Positions 18,844 through 29,365 of a stretch of 64,000 bases of DNA are shown here, piece by piece (positions within the stretch are counted from its first letter, which is position 1; the number at the start of each line of letters is the position of its first letter). The stretch lies in NCBI GenBank assembly GCA_010672585.1, contig JAAHGF010000013.1, positions 1 through 64,000 on the forward strand, in the 5' to 3' direction. The translations under genes were made by a program, and so were the position numbers. A model generated the notes under the pieces. That model did not search any database. It saw only the letters and a list, made by a program, of their open reading frames with translations, and was not told where the DNA came from. The DNA is from Okeania sp. SIO1I7. GTDB taxonomy: Bacteria > Cyanobacteriota > Cyanobacteriia > Cyanobacteriales > Microcoleaceae.

Positions 18844-19351
18844 AATTCTTGGAAATTTTTAGTTCTAACTATGGAGTGAAATTGGGGAAAAATAGATGTT
18901 TAGCAGAAGGAAGAAGGAAGAAGGAAGAAAAAAGAAGGAAAAATCACGTTGTATGAGTTTTAAGCTTTTAATCTGTCCGCGTCCTTTCCTTCGACTGCTT
19001 ATATTTTCAGGGGGGAAAAAGAGAAGAAAGTTTGTTCATCACTAATTATCGGGACATGATATTAATTAGTAATCAAATAATATATCGTTTCTCAAGTGAC
19101 TGAGGTACAGTTGTTTTTTTTCTTTTCTATTCCCTACTCCCTAACACAAACAAATTTTTACCTCACGCTTTTTGGGAATTGCTATATTTGTAGGGTTTAG
19201 TTCCTAGATATTAAGCTAAAGATGAAAATAGTTAAATTTATCTTTTTCTTTTGGGTTTAATACCCCACTGTTTAAACGGTGTTTACAATTGGTTGGGGTT
19301 TGAGTCCCCACCCACTTCTTCCTTCTTCCTTCTTTCTTCTTCCTTCTTCAA
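18844..19351. other. Intergenic region with short repeats and an IS-end-like segment
   Basis: It contains a ggaagaa heptamer run (about 18905-18928), a gggacatgatatta MITE-type end (about 19051-19065), a segment with a hairpin and ggggtttgagtcccca (about 19258-19310) resembling an IS200/IS605 left end, and a cttccttctt run ending at the 3' end of the next gene. Confidence 0.5.
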
Positions 19352-21388
19352 CTAATTTTGCATACTAAGTTGAGATTTTTGTAGTTTAAATTTCACTTTT
19401 GGTTGACCAACATTATAAGTTAAGGCATAACTATTCGCCAATATCCAAAACCATAAACTAGGATAACGAGGTTCTAACCAAGGTTGAATCCAGCGGGCAA
19501 AACTAGGCAGCCATCCTAATAGAAAATTCATTAAACTAAACAAAGTGAAATTGATATAACTTATTGTCCAGAGTAATACTTCTTGAAAGTTGATAAAATC
19601 CATAATCCAGAATAAAAGATAAGGATTTTTTCGAGCTGCTTTTAGAGCTAATCTGGTAAAAGTAAACCAATTAGCCCTATCTTTAATAAAAGTATCTGCT
19701 ACTTCTGGAGGTTCCTCTGCTAATAATCCAAAAAATGTATTCAATATAGAATTAATTCTTTGGGGGGGTAAAAACTTTCCAGTTGGTACCATCATGCCTT
19801 TAGAAAATAACCAAGTAACGGCAATATTACTTTGATAAGCACGAATTTGATTTAAGTGATTAGCACTGAGTAAATCATATTTTAAAGCAGTATTTAGAAG
19901 GTCGGTTAAACGAGGTAAGTTTCTGACTAAAGAACCAAAACCAGTAAACACTAAAGGAGATTGGAGAGAAGCAGCATCGCCAATACAAATTAAACGGTCA
20001 AAAGCTACCTGGCGATCGCTACCTTTGATACTAAAATGCCCAGGAATATAACCAAAAGTTGGCTTTTTCCAGACTAATTTATCTATGTCACATCGTCGAT
20101 ATTCTGGCAAAATTGTGAAAAAATCTTCATACATTTCTAACAAAGAACCAGGATTTTTAGGATGAACTTGATGGTAATGAAATAAATAAATTGCTAACTC
20201 ATTACCAGCACCAGGGAACAACTCCCAAATTAATTGTCTGCCACGAGAAATATCGCCATGACTATGAAGAACATCTCCATAATTTGAATCCCAAACTTCT
20301 GGTTCAATTCCACCATCTATTACTGCTCCAACTGTTGGGCAAATACTATCAAAAGCACGTTTACCATTTAACTGCCAAGCGATGGGAGAAGCAGTACCCA
20401 TAGCATCTACTAATAAACGACCACAGAAAATTTGTTCAGTTTTGTTAGATAGGTTTTGAGTATAAACTACAACTTTTTCTGGTTCAACTTCAGCTTTAAT
20501 AAATTCTGTTTCATCTACAATTTTTCCTCCTGATTCTTGTAGTTTTATCCCACATAAAGTGAGTGTTTTTTCTGAATCTAATGCCACATTTAAAACTGTA
20601 GGAGTATGAAGAATTGCAGCTTTAGCAAAATCAGGGTTATTACTATCAAAAAATTTGTTAAAACCGTCTTTATATTCTCTGGCAATTAAACCTTCTATTT
20701 CTGCAGCAGTAAATAAACCCAAGTCAATTAAACTTTGTAATTCGGAGCGAGAAATATTCCACTCTCGATTCATTTTACCAAAAGTCAAACGTTCCAATAA
20801 TAATACTTTGTACCCTAATTTTGCCATGACAGCTGCATGAATAACTCCCAGAGCACCACCAACATAAATGAGGTCATATTCAACAGAATTATTATTTGTT
20901 CCTAACTCCTTTTTCCACACTACTTGTTTTGGTGTTTGAGGATTTTTAACTGATTCGCGCCAACGTTTTTCCCACCAGTATAAACGTTTAAGGTCATACT
21001 CCCCTTGAGGCATTTTTTGAAAATATTTTACAGTCAAAGGATAATCAGATGCTAAAGCTGTAAAAATTGACTGATTTGATAGGTCAATTATCGGAGGTTC
21101 TGGATAATTTAAAGGAAATTCTTTTCTCAAGTTGGTAGTCAAAGATGAAGTGAATTGTTTTTGTATTGAAGATACATTTCCTTGAGCAAAAACTTTGAGA
21201 TAAGTAGTTCGTTGTAATGACCAGGTAAATACAGAAAGTTCTTGAGTAGGATCTTCAGAAAATTTCACAACAAAACCATCTGAAGTAAGAATTTTATCAC
21301 CTAATCCCGGCTGAAATTTATGCTGTAACCATTGACAAACAGTTTTTGTATCTGGTGTTGGTACTTCTAGGTAAAGAATTTCTTTCAT
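19352..21388 (-). CDS. CruA/CruP-like flavoprotein (lycopene cyclase family relative)
   Basis: 678 aa from the likely ATG at 21388 (MKEILYLEVPTPD). A TTG 14 codons upstream keeps the frame open but has no supporting signal. A FAD-binding fold begins at DLIYVGGALGVIHAAVMAKLGYKVLLLER. A second flavoprotein signature is RLICIGDAASLQSPLVFTGFGS. Aromatic, hydrophobic C-terminal segments (LLFWIMDFINF and WLEPRYPSLWFWILANS) suggest membrane association. The N-terminal ~150 residues before the FAD domain and the overall length fit cyanobacterial CruA/CruP proteins. CruA cyclises lycopene; CruP is linked to carotenoid protection. I cannot tell which of the two this is. Confidence 0.7.
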   Translation of the reverse strand: MKEILYLEVPTPDTKTVCQWLQHKFQPGLGDKILTSDGFVVKFSEDPTQELSVFTWSLQRTTYLKVFAQGNVSSIQKQFTSSLTTNLRKEFPLNYPEPPIIDLSNQSIFTALASDYPLTVKYFQKMPQGEYDLKRLYWWEKRWRESVKNPQTPKQVVWKKELGTNNNSVEYDLIYVGGALGVIHAAVMAKLGYKVLLLERLTFGKMNREWNISRSELQSLIDLGLFTAAEIEGLIAREYKDGFNKFFDSNNPDFAKAAILHTPTVLNVALDSEKTLTLCGIKLQESGGKIVDETEFIKAEVEPEKVVVYTQNLSNKTEQIFCGRLLVDAMGTASPIAWQLNGKRAFDSICPTVGAVIDGGIEPEVWDSNYGDVLHSHGDISRGRQLIWELFPGAGNELAIYLFHYHQVHPKNPGSLLEMYEDFFTILPEYRRCDIDKLVWKKPTFGYIPGHFSIKGSDRQVAFDRLICIGDAASLQSPLVFTGFGSLVRNLPRLTDLLNTALKYDLLSANHLNQIRAYQSNIAVTWLFSKGMMVPTGKFLPPQRINSILNTFFGLLAEEPPEVADTFIKDRANWFTFTRLALKAARKNPYLLFWIMDFINFQEVLLWTISYINFTLFSLMNFLLGWLPSFARWIQPWLEPRYPSLWFWILANSYALTYNVGQPKVKFKLQKSQLSMQN

Positions 21389-21720
21389 CTGTTTTTTTTG
21401 GGAATTAATTTTTAATCTTAAAGTTGACAATATTTTAATGTATGCTATGCTGTATAGATAAAACTTTAATTTGATATAAAAGTTTACAATATTTTCTACT
21501 ATTAAGTATACCCAAGAGAAATTTTCCTTTGGGTATTATTCTTGTAAGTTTCTACTCTCTCTTGATAGGTTTAAAGATAAATCTGTCTTTAGATAACTAT
21601 CTTTAAATTGGTAAACTTCGCTCAAACCTACAAATATAGTTGAGCACAAATCAGTAGAGTAGTGACAAAATCTCAAAGACAGTAAGGGAGTGGAGTGTTT
21701 GCTGTGACTTACAAGAAGAA

Positions 21721-21755
21721 GGAAGAAGGAAGAGGGAAGAAGGAAGAAGGAAGAG
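21721..21755 (+). repeat. Heptamer array (GGAAGAA/GGAAGAG) x5
   Basis: Five copies alternate between GGAAGAA and GGAAGAG. It is the same STRR type as the other heptamer arrays in this window. Confidence 0.85.
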
Positions 21756-22087
21756 GGAAAAATATGGGGTTGCATATTTGCGGGATGAATTAGTGTGAAG
21801 AGTGTGGGAAGTGTGGGGAGTGTGGGGAGTGTGGGAGGTGTTGCATATTTGCACATTGGAATTATAGTTTCATATCATGTCTCTTTAAACGCCCACAATA
21901 AACATTTTAGGGAACAGGGAATAGTGAATAGCGAATAGGGAGAAATTTATCAGAGAACACATTTTTATGATCCCTAATTAATAAGATTTGATATTAGAGA
22001 AAGAGGAAGTATAAATATAAGATTTACCTTTTGTGCAAAGATTTATCTCTTCGTTCAACAATAGCGCATTAATTATTATTATGTTTA

Positions 22088-22235
22088 TTCTCCCTCACTC
22101 CCCCTCTCCCCTACTTCCCTACTCCCTCACTCCCCCACTCCCCTACTTCCCTACTCCCTCACTCCCCCACTCCCCTACTCCCTCACTCCCTCACTCCCCT
22201 ACTTCCCTACTCCCCCACTCCCCTACTCCCCTAAC
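22088..22235 (+). repeat. C/T-rich low-complexity tract (ccctactcc units)
   Basis: About 150 bases of ccctactcccccactcccct-type units in mixed register, with no purine-rich interruption longer than one base. It lies directly downstream of the TPR gene's 3' end, which is at 22260 on the minus strand. Confidence 0.85.
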
Positions 22236-22259
22236 TGACTCCTTTTCCTGCAATTAAAT

Positions 22260-23321
22260 CTAATTTTGTTGAAATTTATCTAACATATCTACTGCAATTC
22301 TTTGATTATCAGAATCGCCATCTAACCCAAAGAAAAAAGCTGCCTGCTGAAAATTTTCCATCGCCTCAATTTGATTTCCAATTAAGTAGTAAACTATGCC
22401 TCGATTAAAGTATGACTTAGGATTATTAGCATCAATCTTGATAGATTTATTTAAGTCTTGAAGAGCCTTTTTTGGCTCTCCTATTTGTAGATATTCATCT
22501 CCTCGATAATAATAAGCTTCGGCATTTTCAGGATTAATTTCTATCGCCTGATTAAAATTAGCGATCGCTGCTGTTCTTCTTCCCAGTTGAGAATAAGCAA
22601 CTCCCCTACTTAAGTAAGATTCACTTTGACCAGGATTAAGACTTATAGCTTTATTTAAATCCTTAATAGCACCTTGATAATTTCCTGCTTCCATCTTTTG
22701 TTTAGCTTGATTATTTAGATTAATTGCCTGTTTGGCAAAATTAAATCTTTTAGTTATTACTTGATAATTTTCTCGATAAAGCTTGAGTTTTTTTCTAGCT
22801 TCTAGATATGACAAACTTTCTTCAGGAATTTCTTCTAATAAATTAATTGCGTATTGCCATTTTTGTTGTGCTTGATACCAAGTATCAACAGGATGAGGAG
22901 GATTTTGTACTAATAAAGCTGCTGACATTGCAGATTGTTTTGCTAACCTTAAATAGATTAATCCATGTTCTGCTAAATATAGTTTTCGCTTGACTGCAAT
23001 GAGTTGATAATTTAGTTTAGTTATTTCTCTAGATACAGGTTGTAAAGGTACACCAGGCAGTTGAATAACTTGTTCTAAAATATCTATTGCTTCTGGCAAT
23101 TGAGTTAGAGCAGCTCTAAGTTTATTAACATCAGAATCTTGATTAATATCTCCTAAATTAGCTATCTTTGCTTGAGCTAGAGCTATGGATTTTTTTTGTA
23201 AATTATTTAGCCAAAAAATTGAAATGCCGTAACCTAAAGCTAGGATAAGTATAATAACTTTGACTGGGTTTCTCTGACCCATAGTTGCTCCTTTCAATTT
23301 CATCAGTAAAGCAATTAGCAA
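22260..23321 (-). CDS. Membrane-anchored TPR-repeat protein
   Basis: 353 aa. A single membrane helix (about residues 17-34, VKVIILILALGYGISIFWL) anchors a soluble domain. The C-terminal half has three or four TPR units; clear ones start KQKMEAGNYQGAIKDLNKAI, YLSRGVAYSQLGRRTAAIAN and AYYYRGDEYLQIGEPKKALQ. TPR domains bind other proteins, but no partner can be named. ATG at residue 15 (MGQRNPVK) is a possible alternative start and would put a short positively charged end before the helix. Confidence 0.85.
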   Translation of the reverse strand: MLIALLMKLKGATMGQRNPVKVIILILALGYGISIFWLNNLQKKSIALAQAKIANLGDINQDSDVNKLRAALTQLPEAIDILEQVIQLPGVPLQPVSREITKLNYQLIAVKRKLYLAEHGLIYLRLAKQSAMSAALLVQNPPHPVDTWYQAQQKWQYAINLLEEIPEESLSYLEARKKLKLYRENYQVITKRFNFAKQAINLNNQAKQKMEAGNYQGAIKDLNKAISLNPGQSESYLSRGVAYSQLGRRTAAIANFNQAIEINPENAEAYYYRGDEYLQIGEPKKALQDLNKSIKIDANNPKSYFNRGIVYYLIGNQIEAMENFQQAAFFFGLDGDSDNQRIAVDMLDKFQQN

Positions 23322-23643
23322 ATCATATATTAGCCGTTAGCTTTTTTTATTTACCATATCTTATACCAATTTTATCGCAATAGTAAAATGAAGAGAGAAG
23401 AAGATATAAAGATAAAAAATGATAGAAATAGGTCGGAAAAAGAATTGGGTCTGATTCTTCTAAATATAGATTTTATATTTCATTTTTGTAGCATTATTTT
23501 TGATAAATTGTATTACCTTATATTTTTTGCTCTTAGCTCTTAGTAAAAAAAATATCAGAATAATTTACTTTTTTGTATGCTACAGATATGATAGAAAAGA
23601 TTTTTATATCAGAACAGCAGTATGGACTTGAGAGGAAACAAAT
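23322..23643. other. Intergenic region, A+T-rich
   Basis: No gene or clear repeat apart from a tataccaatttta motif near 23360. The GAGAGGAAA at 23631-23639 is a good ribosome-binding site for the following gene. Confidence 0.5.
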
Positions 23644-24084
23644 ATGGCCGGGGTATGTAAAATAGAAATTACAGAAACAGTCCCAGAACTCAAAACATTG
23701 CTAAATGGCCAAAAAACTGCTAGTGGCTTTCAGAAAATTCAGGCACTATATCTATTTAAAATTGGTCAAGTGGCAACTGTCAAAGAATTGGCAGTTACTT
23801 TAGGAGTAAATCGAATTACAGTGCAAAGGTGGTTGAGACAATATCGCAAGGAAGGATTATCGGGTTTATTACAGGTAAAACAAAGTGGGGGGCGCAAACC
23901 AGCAATCCCACCAGAAGCACGAGATGGGTTACAAAAACGACTTAACGACCCCGATAATGGTTTTCAGAGTTATGGAGAAATTCAAAAATGGTTGAAAGAA
24001 GAATATGATATCAATGCTTCCTACAAAGCAGTTTATTCCACAGTCAGATATCAGTTAAAAGGTAAACTCACAAAAAATAAGTAG
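23644..24084 (+). CDS. IS630-family N-terminal HTH protein without its catalytic half
   Basis: 146 aa. It has a helix-turn-helix (VKELAVTLGVNRITVQRWLR, about 51-70), a second winged-helix block (GGRKPAIPPEA to YGEIQKWLKEEY) and the KAVYSTVRYQLKGKL end typical of the first reading frame of cyanobacterial IS630 transposases. The DDE catalytic part, normally encoded right after, is absent; the downstream DNA is a GTCAGGA array. No inverted repeats bound it. It is either a relic or a retained DNA-binding protein. A good GAGAGGAAA ribosome-binding site is present. Confidence 0.8.
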   Translation: MAGVCKIEITETVPELKTLLNGQKTASGFQKIQALYLFKIGQVATVKELAVTLGVNRITVQRWLRQYRKEGLSGLLQVKQSGGRKPAIPPEARDGLQKRLNDPDNGFQSYGEIQKWLKEEYDINASYKAVYSTVRYQLKGKLTKNK

Positions 24085-24411
24085 TCTTATAAATTAACGA
24101 TGAAGGAGTCAGGAGTCAGGAGTCAGGAGGGAAAAAGAAGCAAGAGGAGAAGAAAGTTTTTGATTACATTTGCGTAGCATTCCTTAGGAAAGCTGAACGG
24201 AATTCTATAGTGCTATTAAACGAACATGATATTACCCAGGCAACAGGTAATCAAAAAACCGATTGCACATTCATGTAGGGTAGGCCACAATTTTCTGACC
24301 ATCTGTCTGAATGTTAATTGCGACAGTCATAATTTGGGAATGATTTAGGTTTGCTAATATTATTTCCCATAGCTCACACCCCACTCTTTAGATACCCAAC
24401 CGGAGATAATC
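24085..24411. other. Intergenic region with a heptamer array
   Basis: GTCAGGA x3 at 24108-24128, a gaacatgatatta end near 24222-24235, and otherwise no recognisable gene. Confidence 0.5.
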
Positions 24412-26133
24412 TCAATTAGTTTTTCTTGCCTGTTTCAATGTTTTACTTAACTGAGTTTCTGATAAAGACCTTACAAAACTTAGATTAAAAGGTTTTTCGC
24501 CGATGGTCTGAGCATAAGATGCTTGCAAATATGAACTATATTCAGGGCGATCGGCGACATGAGTTTGGAAGAATGCTAAACCAAAAGCATTAGCATAACC
24601 ATTGACTACATCTGGATCTGGTTGAATTAGCTCTGCTAGAGAAGTGAAACTATTTTCTCTAATTGCCCCAAAATCAATATTGATATGATCTGCTCCCTCT
24701 GTTAAGACCAAATATTTATCAGGAGTTGTTAACCAAGTAAAAGAGTTTGCTTGTTCTAAAACAATAGGAGTAATTTTATCTTCACTTGCGCTTCCCCACA
24801 ACACAGGTAATTTAATCTGACTCAAACCAGCTTTTCCAAATAAACTACTATTGACTGGATCGAGTACAAATATTCCTCCAATTCTATCATCTTTCAAGTT
24901 ATATTTTTGAGGCTTTAATTCCAAAGCACGACATTGTAGTAGCAGGGACATATTTAAAACTTCCATTTGTGGGCCACAGTCTTGTTTTAGTTGCTGAAAG
25001 TTAATCTCTGCACCTGCTAAAGCAAAGGCAGTATAAGCACCAAAGGAATGACCAAATATACCTACTTTTTTCAGGTTTAATTGATTGTGGAATTGATATT
25101 GATTTAACTGCTCTAATTCATTTAATAAGAAAGAAATATCTAAGGGGCGGTCAATAAATTCATTGCCATGGAACATATCCTTAGTTTTACCTGCTAAAAA
25201 TTTCTGGATATATTCATAATCACTACCTGGATGTTGGGGTAGAGCAACAGCAAATCCATAAGAAGCTAAATGTTTAGCTAAACTTTTAAAGTTAACTCCA
25301 TTGGAACCTAAACCATGAGAAATTACAACTACAGGAATTGATATTTCTTTTGAAGAGATATTAGGTAAATAAAGTTCTACTGAAAAATGGCGATCGCGCC
25401 CTTCATCTTGCAGGATAATTTGTTGCTTTGAAAAGCTATATTGTCCTTTTTTCCTAATATCTGGTAACTGAGAAAAATCAACCTTTTCTTCTCTATAAGC
25501 TTCTGTTTTTGTGAGCTTTGCTACAGTTTCTATAAAAGTTTTTGTGTCTTTTTGTACAGCAGCGATTTTTTCAGTTACAGCAAAAATTTCTTTTGTATCG
25601 AACCATATAGTATCACTGGGAAAATGACGGATTAAATTTATGAGAGTTAAGCCTTCAGCATCATTTGCCGCCTTTAATAAAGCAGTTCTAATTTCCTCAG
25701 CACCATTTTCAGCAGTAGTTAAATTCTCATTCTCAGAATTTGATGCAGTTTTGATTACTTGCCCTAAATTTCTGAGGAATAATTCTCCCATAGGCGAGTT
25801 GATAAATTGAGAGACTATCTGAGGAGGAAAATTATAGCGGTTTTGTAATAGTTCCCGATATTTATCTTCTTTTTCAGCTTCTAATAGTAGCATATAACTA
25901 GCTAGTTCATAGCTGATTTCTCCACTTTTGGCATAATTTTCTAATGCTGATACAGGAATAAAAATATTTAGACCTTTGTGACCAACAGAAATCTGCTTGG
26001 CTGCATTTACTGGTAAAGCGGTTAAAAGAGCAGGAATTATACTTAGGGTTAGAGATTTAAACCAATGGTTTAAAGTAGAAGAATTGCTTTTTTTCTTGTT
26101 TGTTTTTTTTGCTGGAAATACTTGATTTTTCAC
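24412..26133 (-). CDS. Secreted/periplasmic alpha/beta hydrolase with DUF1400-type N-terminal domain
   Basis: 573 aa. A signal peptide is visible: a lysine-rich start, hydrophobic SLTLSIIPALLTALP (27-41) and NAAKQ as a cleavage site near 45. Residues 46-200 resemble the DUF1400 domain found before cyanobacterial hydrolases. The hydrolase domain has an oxyanion-type HGLGSNG (273-279), the nucleophile elbow GHSFG with Ser363, and a late acid/His pair (probably LTEGADHINI). Such proteins are predicted lipases, esterases or dienelactone-hydrolase-like enzymes; the substrate is unknown. It stands alone, with 1.6 kb of non-coding DNA upstream. Confidence 0.85.
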   Translation of the reverse strand: MKNQVFPAKKTNKKKSNSSTLNHWFKSLTLSIIPALLTALPVNAAKQISVGHKGLNIFIPVSALENYAKSGEISYELASYMLLLEAEKEDKYRELLQNRYNFPPQIVSQFINSPMGELFLRNLGQVIKTASNSENENLTTAENGAEEIRTALLKAANDAEGLTLINLIRHFPSDTIWFDTKEIFAVTEKIAAVQKDTKTFIETVAKLTKTEAYREEKVDFSQLPDIRKKGQYSFSKQQIILQDEGRDRHFSVELYLPNISSKEISIPVVVISHGLGSNGVNFKSLAKHLASYGFAVALPQHPGSDYEYIQKFLAGKTKDMFHGNEFIDRPLDISFLLNELEQLNQYQFHNQLNLKKVGIFGHSFGAYTAFALAGAEINFQQLKQDCGPQMEVLNMSLLLQCRALELKPQKYNLKDDRIGGIFVLDPVNSSLFGKAGLSQIKLPVLWGSASEDKITPIVLEQANSFTWLTTPDKYLVLTEGADHINIDFGAIRENSFTSLAELIQPDPDVVNGYANAFGLAFFQTHVADRPEYSSYLQASYAQTIGEKPFNLSFVRSLSETQLSKTLKQARKTN

Positions 26134-27735
26134 TCTTATGTTACTCCTAATTACTCCTAGAATTAATTAATGATTTTTCAATCGCCTCTTCTGCTTTTCG
26201 AGAAAGCATACTAACCCTACAATTATTAATGCTAGACAAATAAGTACACTATCCCCTAATAAATTATTGCTTTATCGGAGGGATAATTCGTATATAATTA
26301 ATTGAGATTAATTCAGGTTTGCAGAAAAAAAATGTTTACCGTTTTCTCTAAATTTTATTTGGGAATTACCGAAAAATTGTGGTTTAAAACCGCCCCTTTT
26401 AAGGGGATAAAAGCGGTCGATATTCTGAGCTTCCCGTAGGGTGGGATGGCGTTAGCGGAGCGGGTCTGCAAGAACGGGTTTCCTCGCCATATCCAATTGA
26501 CCAAGAGAAGACAAATTTTCCTTTGAGTCAATCCTATCCGTTTTAAAGGAGAGGTAATTATTAATTATTAATTATTCATTATTAATTATTAATTGTTGAA
26601 AGTGCCTTTGGAGATACTATAATTCAGTATGTCAGAGTGTTAATTTAGTTTTTGCATCGTTTTATACTGATTTTTTTCGTCAATTTATAATATTATTTGC
26701 CGACAAATCAATCAAAATATTAAATCAGTAATTGAACATTTAATTTGCATATATTGCTAAAGGCGCATCAGAAAAATAGAAGGATTGACAAAACTTTTGA
26801 GGAGGCGAGAGGTACAGTTTAATACTAATCTCTATTCCCTATTTCCTAAACTCGTAAAACTTTGTAAATCATCAACTCCAAAACTGCTGTAGTAAATTTT
26901 GCACTCTTAACAGTGACTAAAAATAATATGAAATGCGTTAATGTTTGCGACCAAATATTGATAGGGAGATGGGGACCCACCCCTAGCCCCTCCCCCTCCC
27001 AGGAGGGGAATGTGGGGAGATAGGGAGATGGGGAGATTCCTAATATTTCACAATTTTTTGTATTTCATATAAGAAGCAAACTAAATGTATAGTTTATTTG
27101 CAACTTTGTATTGATAGTCAAAACACATCATATTAATATTTCTGAACTGAGATAATCCATTAGTGTTTCTACTAGCTCTTGAAAAGATAGCTAGAGGAAT
27201 AATGATTATTATCTCAGAACTTATACCAATTTGATAAATGTTTGTTATCAATAGTAGAAGTAATAAAGAAGGAAGAAACAAGGAAGAAACAAGAAGGAAG
27301 AATGAGTAAATTTTGAAAAAAATGGAAAAAAAATAGAGATAACTATCTAAAATGAATTGGTAAGCTATTCTTAAGCATATCCGACAGAGATGAACTTTTT
27401 ATAGCATTCTTTTTTTGAACTGGTATTACGCATGAGGTACTTCAACAATTAATAATTAATTATCCCCTTAAAAGGGCAGGCTTTAAACCACGATTTTTCG
27501 GTAAGTCCTAATTTCATATTAAATCTACTTAATTAGACGGACATAAATAATTAGTAAAATGGAAATTATTTAGAAATTCCAGAAGTAATTGAAATTGCTT
27601 CCTTCCACTCAGTTCCAGTCACGATGACATTTTACATTTAATTATACTTACCTACTTAATTAATTAATTACAACAGAACTTCTTAAGATTCTTTTGTTAG
27701 AGCTGATTTATAAAGTAAATCAACTCTAAATTCTG
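26134..27735. other. 1.6-kb non-coding region with repeats
   Basis: It holds a repeat copy at 26356-26605, an acccacccctagcccc...aggaggggaa block (about 26957-27010), a taccaatttgataaatgtttg segment (about 27224-27245), a gaaggaagaa run (about 27268-27302) and a partial inverted copy of the 26356 family (about 27455-27510). No gene is supported; the 66-codon frame near 27081-27281 spans repeats. Confidence 0.6.
26356..26605 (+). repeat. Palindromic dispersed repeat R2, copy 1
   Basis: It runs from attaccgaaaaattgtggttt through ccgccccttttaagggg, aaagcggtcga and gaccaagagaa to aggagaggtaattattaatt. The same blocks in the same order occur at 34056-34310 and 35655-35865. Outer arms are partly inverted (taattattaatt type), so it is probably MITE-derived. 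Confidence 0.7.
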
Positions 27736-28506
27736 TCAAAACTGATTTGGAGTAATTATTAACTTGGGTTCAGCAATATATATTTCTGTACGATATATTA
27801 AATAAACTAAACCTTTTTTATCTACCCATCGCTCATATAATCCTTTCAAACTTGCCGTAATTTGTTCTCGTTCATAACCTTGATTTGGCACTGATGAAGA
27901 ACTCATAATACGACCTATTAATCCTGGTAAATCTAACTCTTGTCTGTGAGCAAATGTTGAATGTTGAAAATTGACAAAATAGGCACTTTTTTCTATAGAA
28001 GCAATTGAAATATGTCGCTTTTTTTTAGTGTTTGGATGATTTTTAGATATCTGCTTCATTAAGTTACTATTTTCTTTAGTAAATCCATCTTCTCTATTCC
28101 AGTTATTCCATAAAAGTGCTAATTTGCCAGATGGTTTTAAAATTCTGTGAAATTCCTGTAGAGTAGGTTCGAGATTAAACCAATGAAAAGCGTGAAAACA
28201 AGTTACTAAATCAACTGATTCATTAGGAAGATTAGTCGCTTCTGCTGTTGCTTCTCTAAACTCTATTAAAGGGTGAGATTTAGCAGCATTTTTCATTGAA
28301 ATATTTGGTTCAATAGCTATTACATTAATACCTTGTTCAGCTAACATTCTAGAACCAATTCCTGTACCAGCTCCAATATCTGCTGCTACTAATTCTGAAG
28401 GATTTTCAAATCCAGAAATTATTAAAGCGATCGCTTCTTTTGGATAATTGGGTCTATACTGAGCATAATCTTTGGATCGATCGGAAAACCGACTTAGTGG
28501 GTTCAT
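27736..28506 (-). CDS. Class I SAM-dependent methyltransferase (type 11)
   Basis: 256 aa. SAM-binding motif I is VAADIGAGTGIGS (40-52), followed by the acidic end of strand 2 (VIAIEPN), and motif IV is DLVTCFHAFHWF. The N terminus SRFSDRSKDYAQYRPNYP is typical of small cytosolic methyltransferases of the Methyltransf_11 group. The methyl acceptor is unknown. A HIP1 site lies in the coding sequence. It is isolated from other genes on its strand. Confidence 0.88.
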   Translation of the reverse strand: MNPLSRFSDRSKDYAQYRPNYPKEAIALIISGFENPSELVAADIGAGTGIGSRMLAEQGINVIAIEPNISMKNAAKSHPLIEFREATAEATNLPNESVDLVTCFHAFHWFNLEPTLQEFHRILKPSGKLALLWNNWNREDGFTKENSNLMKQISKNHPNTKKKRHISIASIEKSAYFVNFQHSTFAHRQELDLPGLIGRIMSSSSVPNQGYEREQITASLKGLYERWVDKKGLVYLIYRTEIYIAEPKLIITPNQF

Positions 28507-28675
28507 TGGATCTCAGCATACCTTAACTAATATTACTTTGAATAACTTTAACTCATTTATCAAATCATGGCATATAGAACCCTCGATTGTATCTTCATAA
28601 ATATGCGCGTTTTTTTAGCTAGGAGTCAGGAGTCAGTAGACAGGAGACATGAGACATGAGACAGGAGTTCATTAA

Positions 28676-28812
28676 TTGATAATGGATAACTGATAATTAC
28701 TTCGGGTTTTAACCGTTACGGAATTGAATATAAGGAAATATCCTAGCACTTTTTTTCCCTTTAAAAGGGTCGGCTTCAAGGGGCGAATTATTTAATTATT
28801 AATTATTAATTA
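28676..28812 (-). repeat. Dispersed repeat R2, truncated inverted copy
   Basis: It reads gataatggataactgataat, then gggttttaaccgttacggaa, then ccctttaaaaggg, and ends ttaattattaatta. These are R2 blocks in reverse order, with the central segment missing. Confidence 0.55.
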
Positions 28813-29257
28813 TTAGGTAAGAGGGAAAAGGGAAGATGTGGGGAGAAATAATACAAAAAATTCAACACTCCTTATAGCTGATTTTTCCTCAAAATTGATG
28901 CACGAAAAGACTTGACTACCATAATTATATAGCGATTAAATGGGTTCTATAAATTTCAAAAAATATTAGACATAACCGCAATAAAGAGTTGAAGGACATT
29001 GCATAAAACATTCTTAAAGAAGTTTGATAAACAACTTATAAGAAATCTCCAATAATAAAAAATCAAATCAATTATTGCACTCTTATTTATCAATTATTTC
29101 CCCATACTCCCTCTTTCCTGGAGGTGTCTATTTCTTTACTGAAAATATTGGCGATCGCCTCCTCTAGTCATTAACGAAGTCAGAAGTCATTATTCAGAAG
29201 TCAGAAGTTATTTTTGTAACGGGAATTTGATCGAGTCTCCAAAAATATTTCGCCTTA

Positions 29258-29365
29258 TTTGGAGCTAGTGAATTTGTAGTTCGCGCAGGTACAGAAGTTG
29301 AAATTGATTCAGTTATGAACACTGTTGAATATGTTCAAGAAAATTCGGCTTTGAGCAAAACCTAA
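29258..29365 (+). pseudogene. 3' gene fragment of unknown family
   Basis: A frame reading FGASEFVVRAGTEVEIDSVM and ending NSALSKT-stop (TAA 29363-29365). It begins at the junction with a truncated copy of the aaaaatatttcgcctta repeat. The protein-like composition suggests the last ~35 codons of a former gene cut by that repeat. I cannot assign it. Confidence 0.4.

Larger units (their letters stand above)
21431..22259. other. Intergenic region with dense low-complexity repeats
   Basis: Purine-rich ggaaga(a/g) heptamers (21721-21755), a gtgtgggga nonamer run (about 21795-21840), an atatcatgt end (about 21871-21880) and a long C/T-rich tract (about 22088-22235). Apparent open frames here are repeat translations and not genes. 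Confidence 0.65.

Noticed and set aside
22033-22257. Pro/Ser/Leu-rich open frame as a gene
   Set aside because: The translated product is only the ccctactcc repeat read in one frame; there is no ribosome-binding site and no start context.
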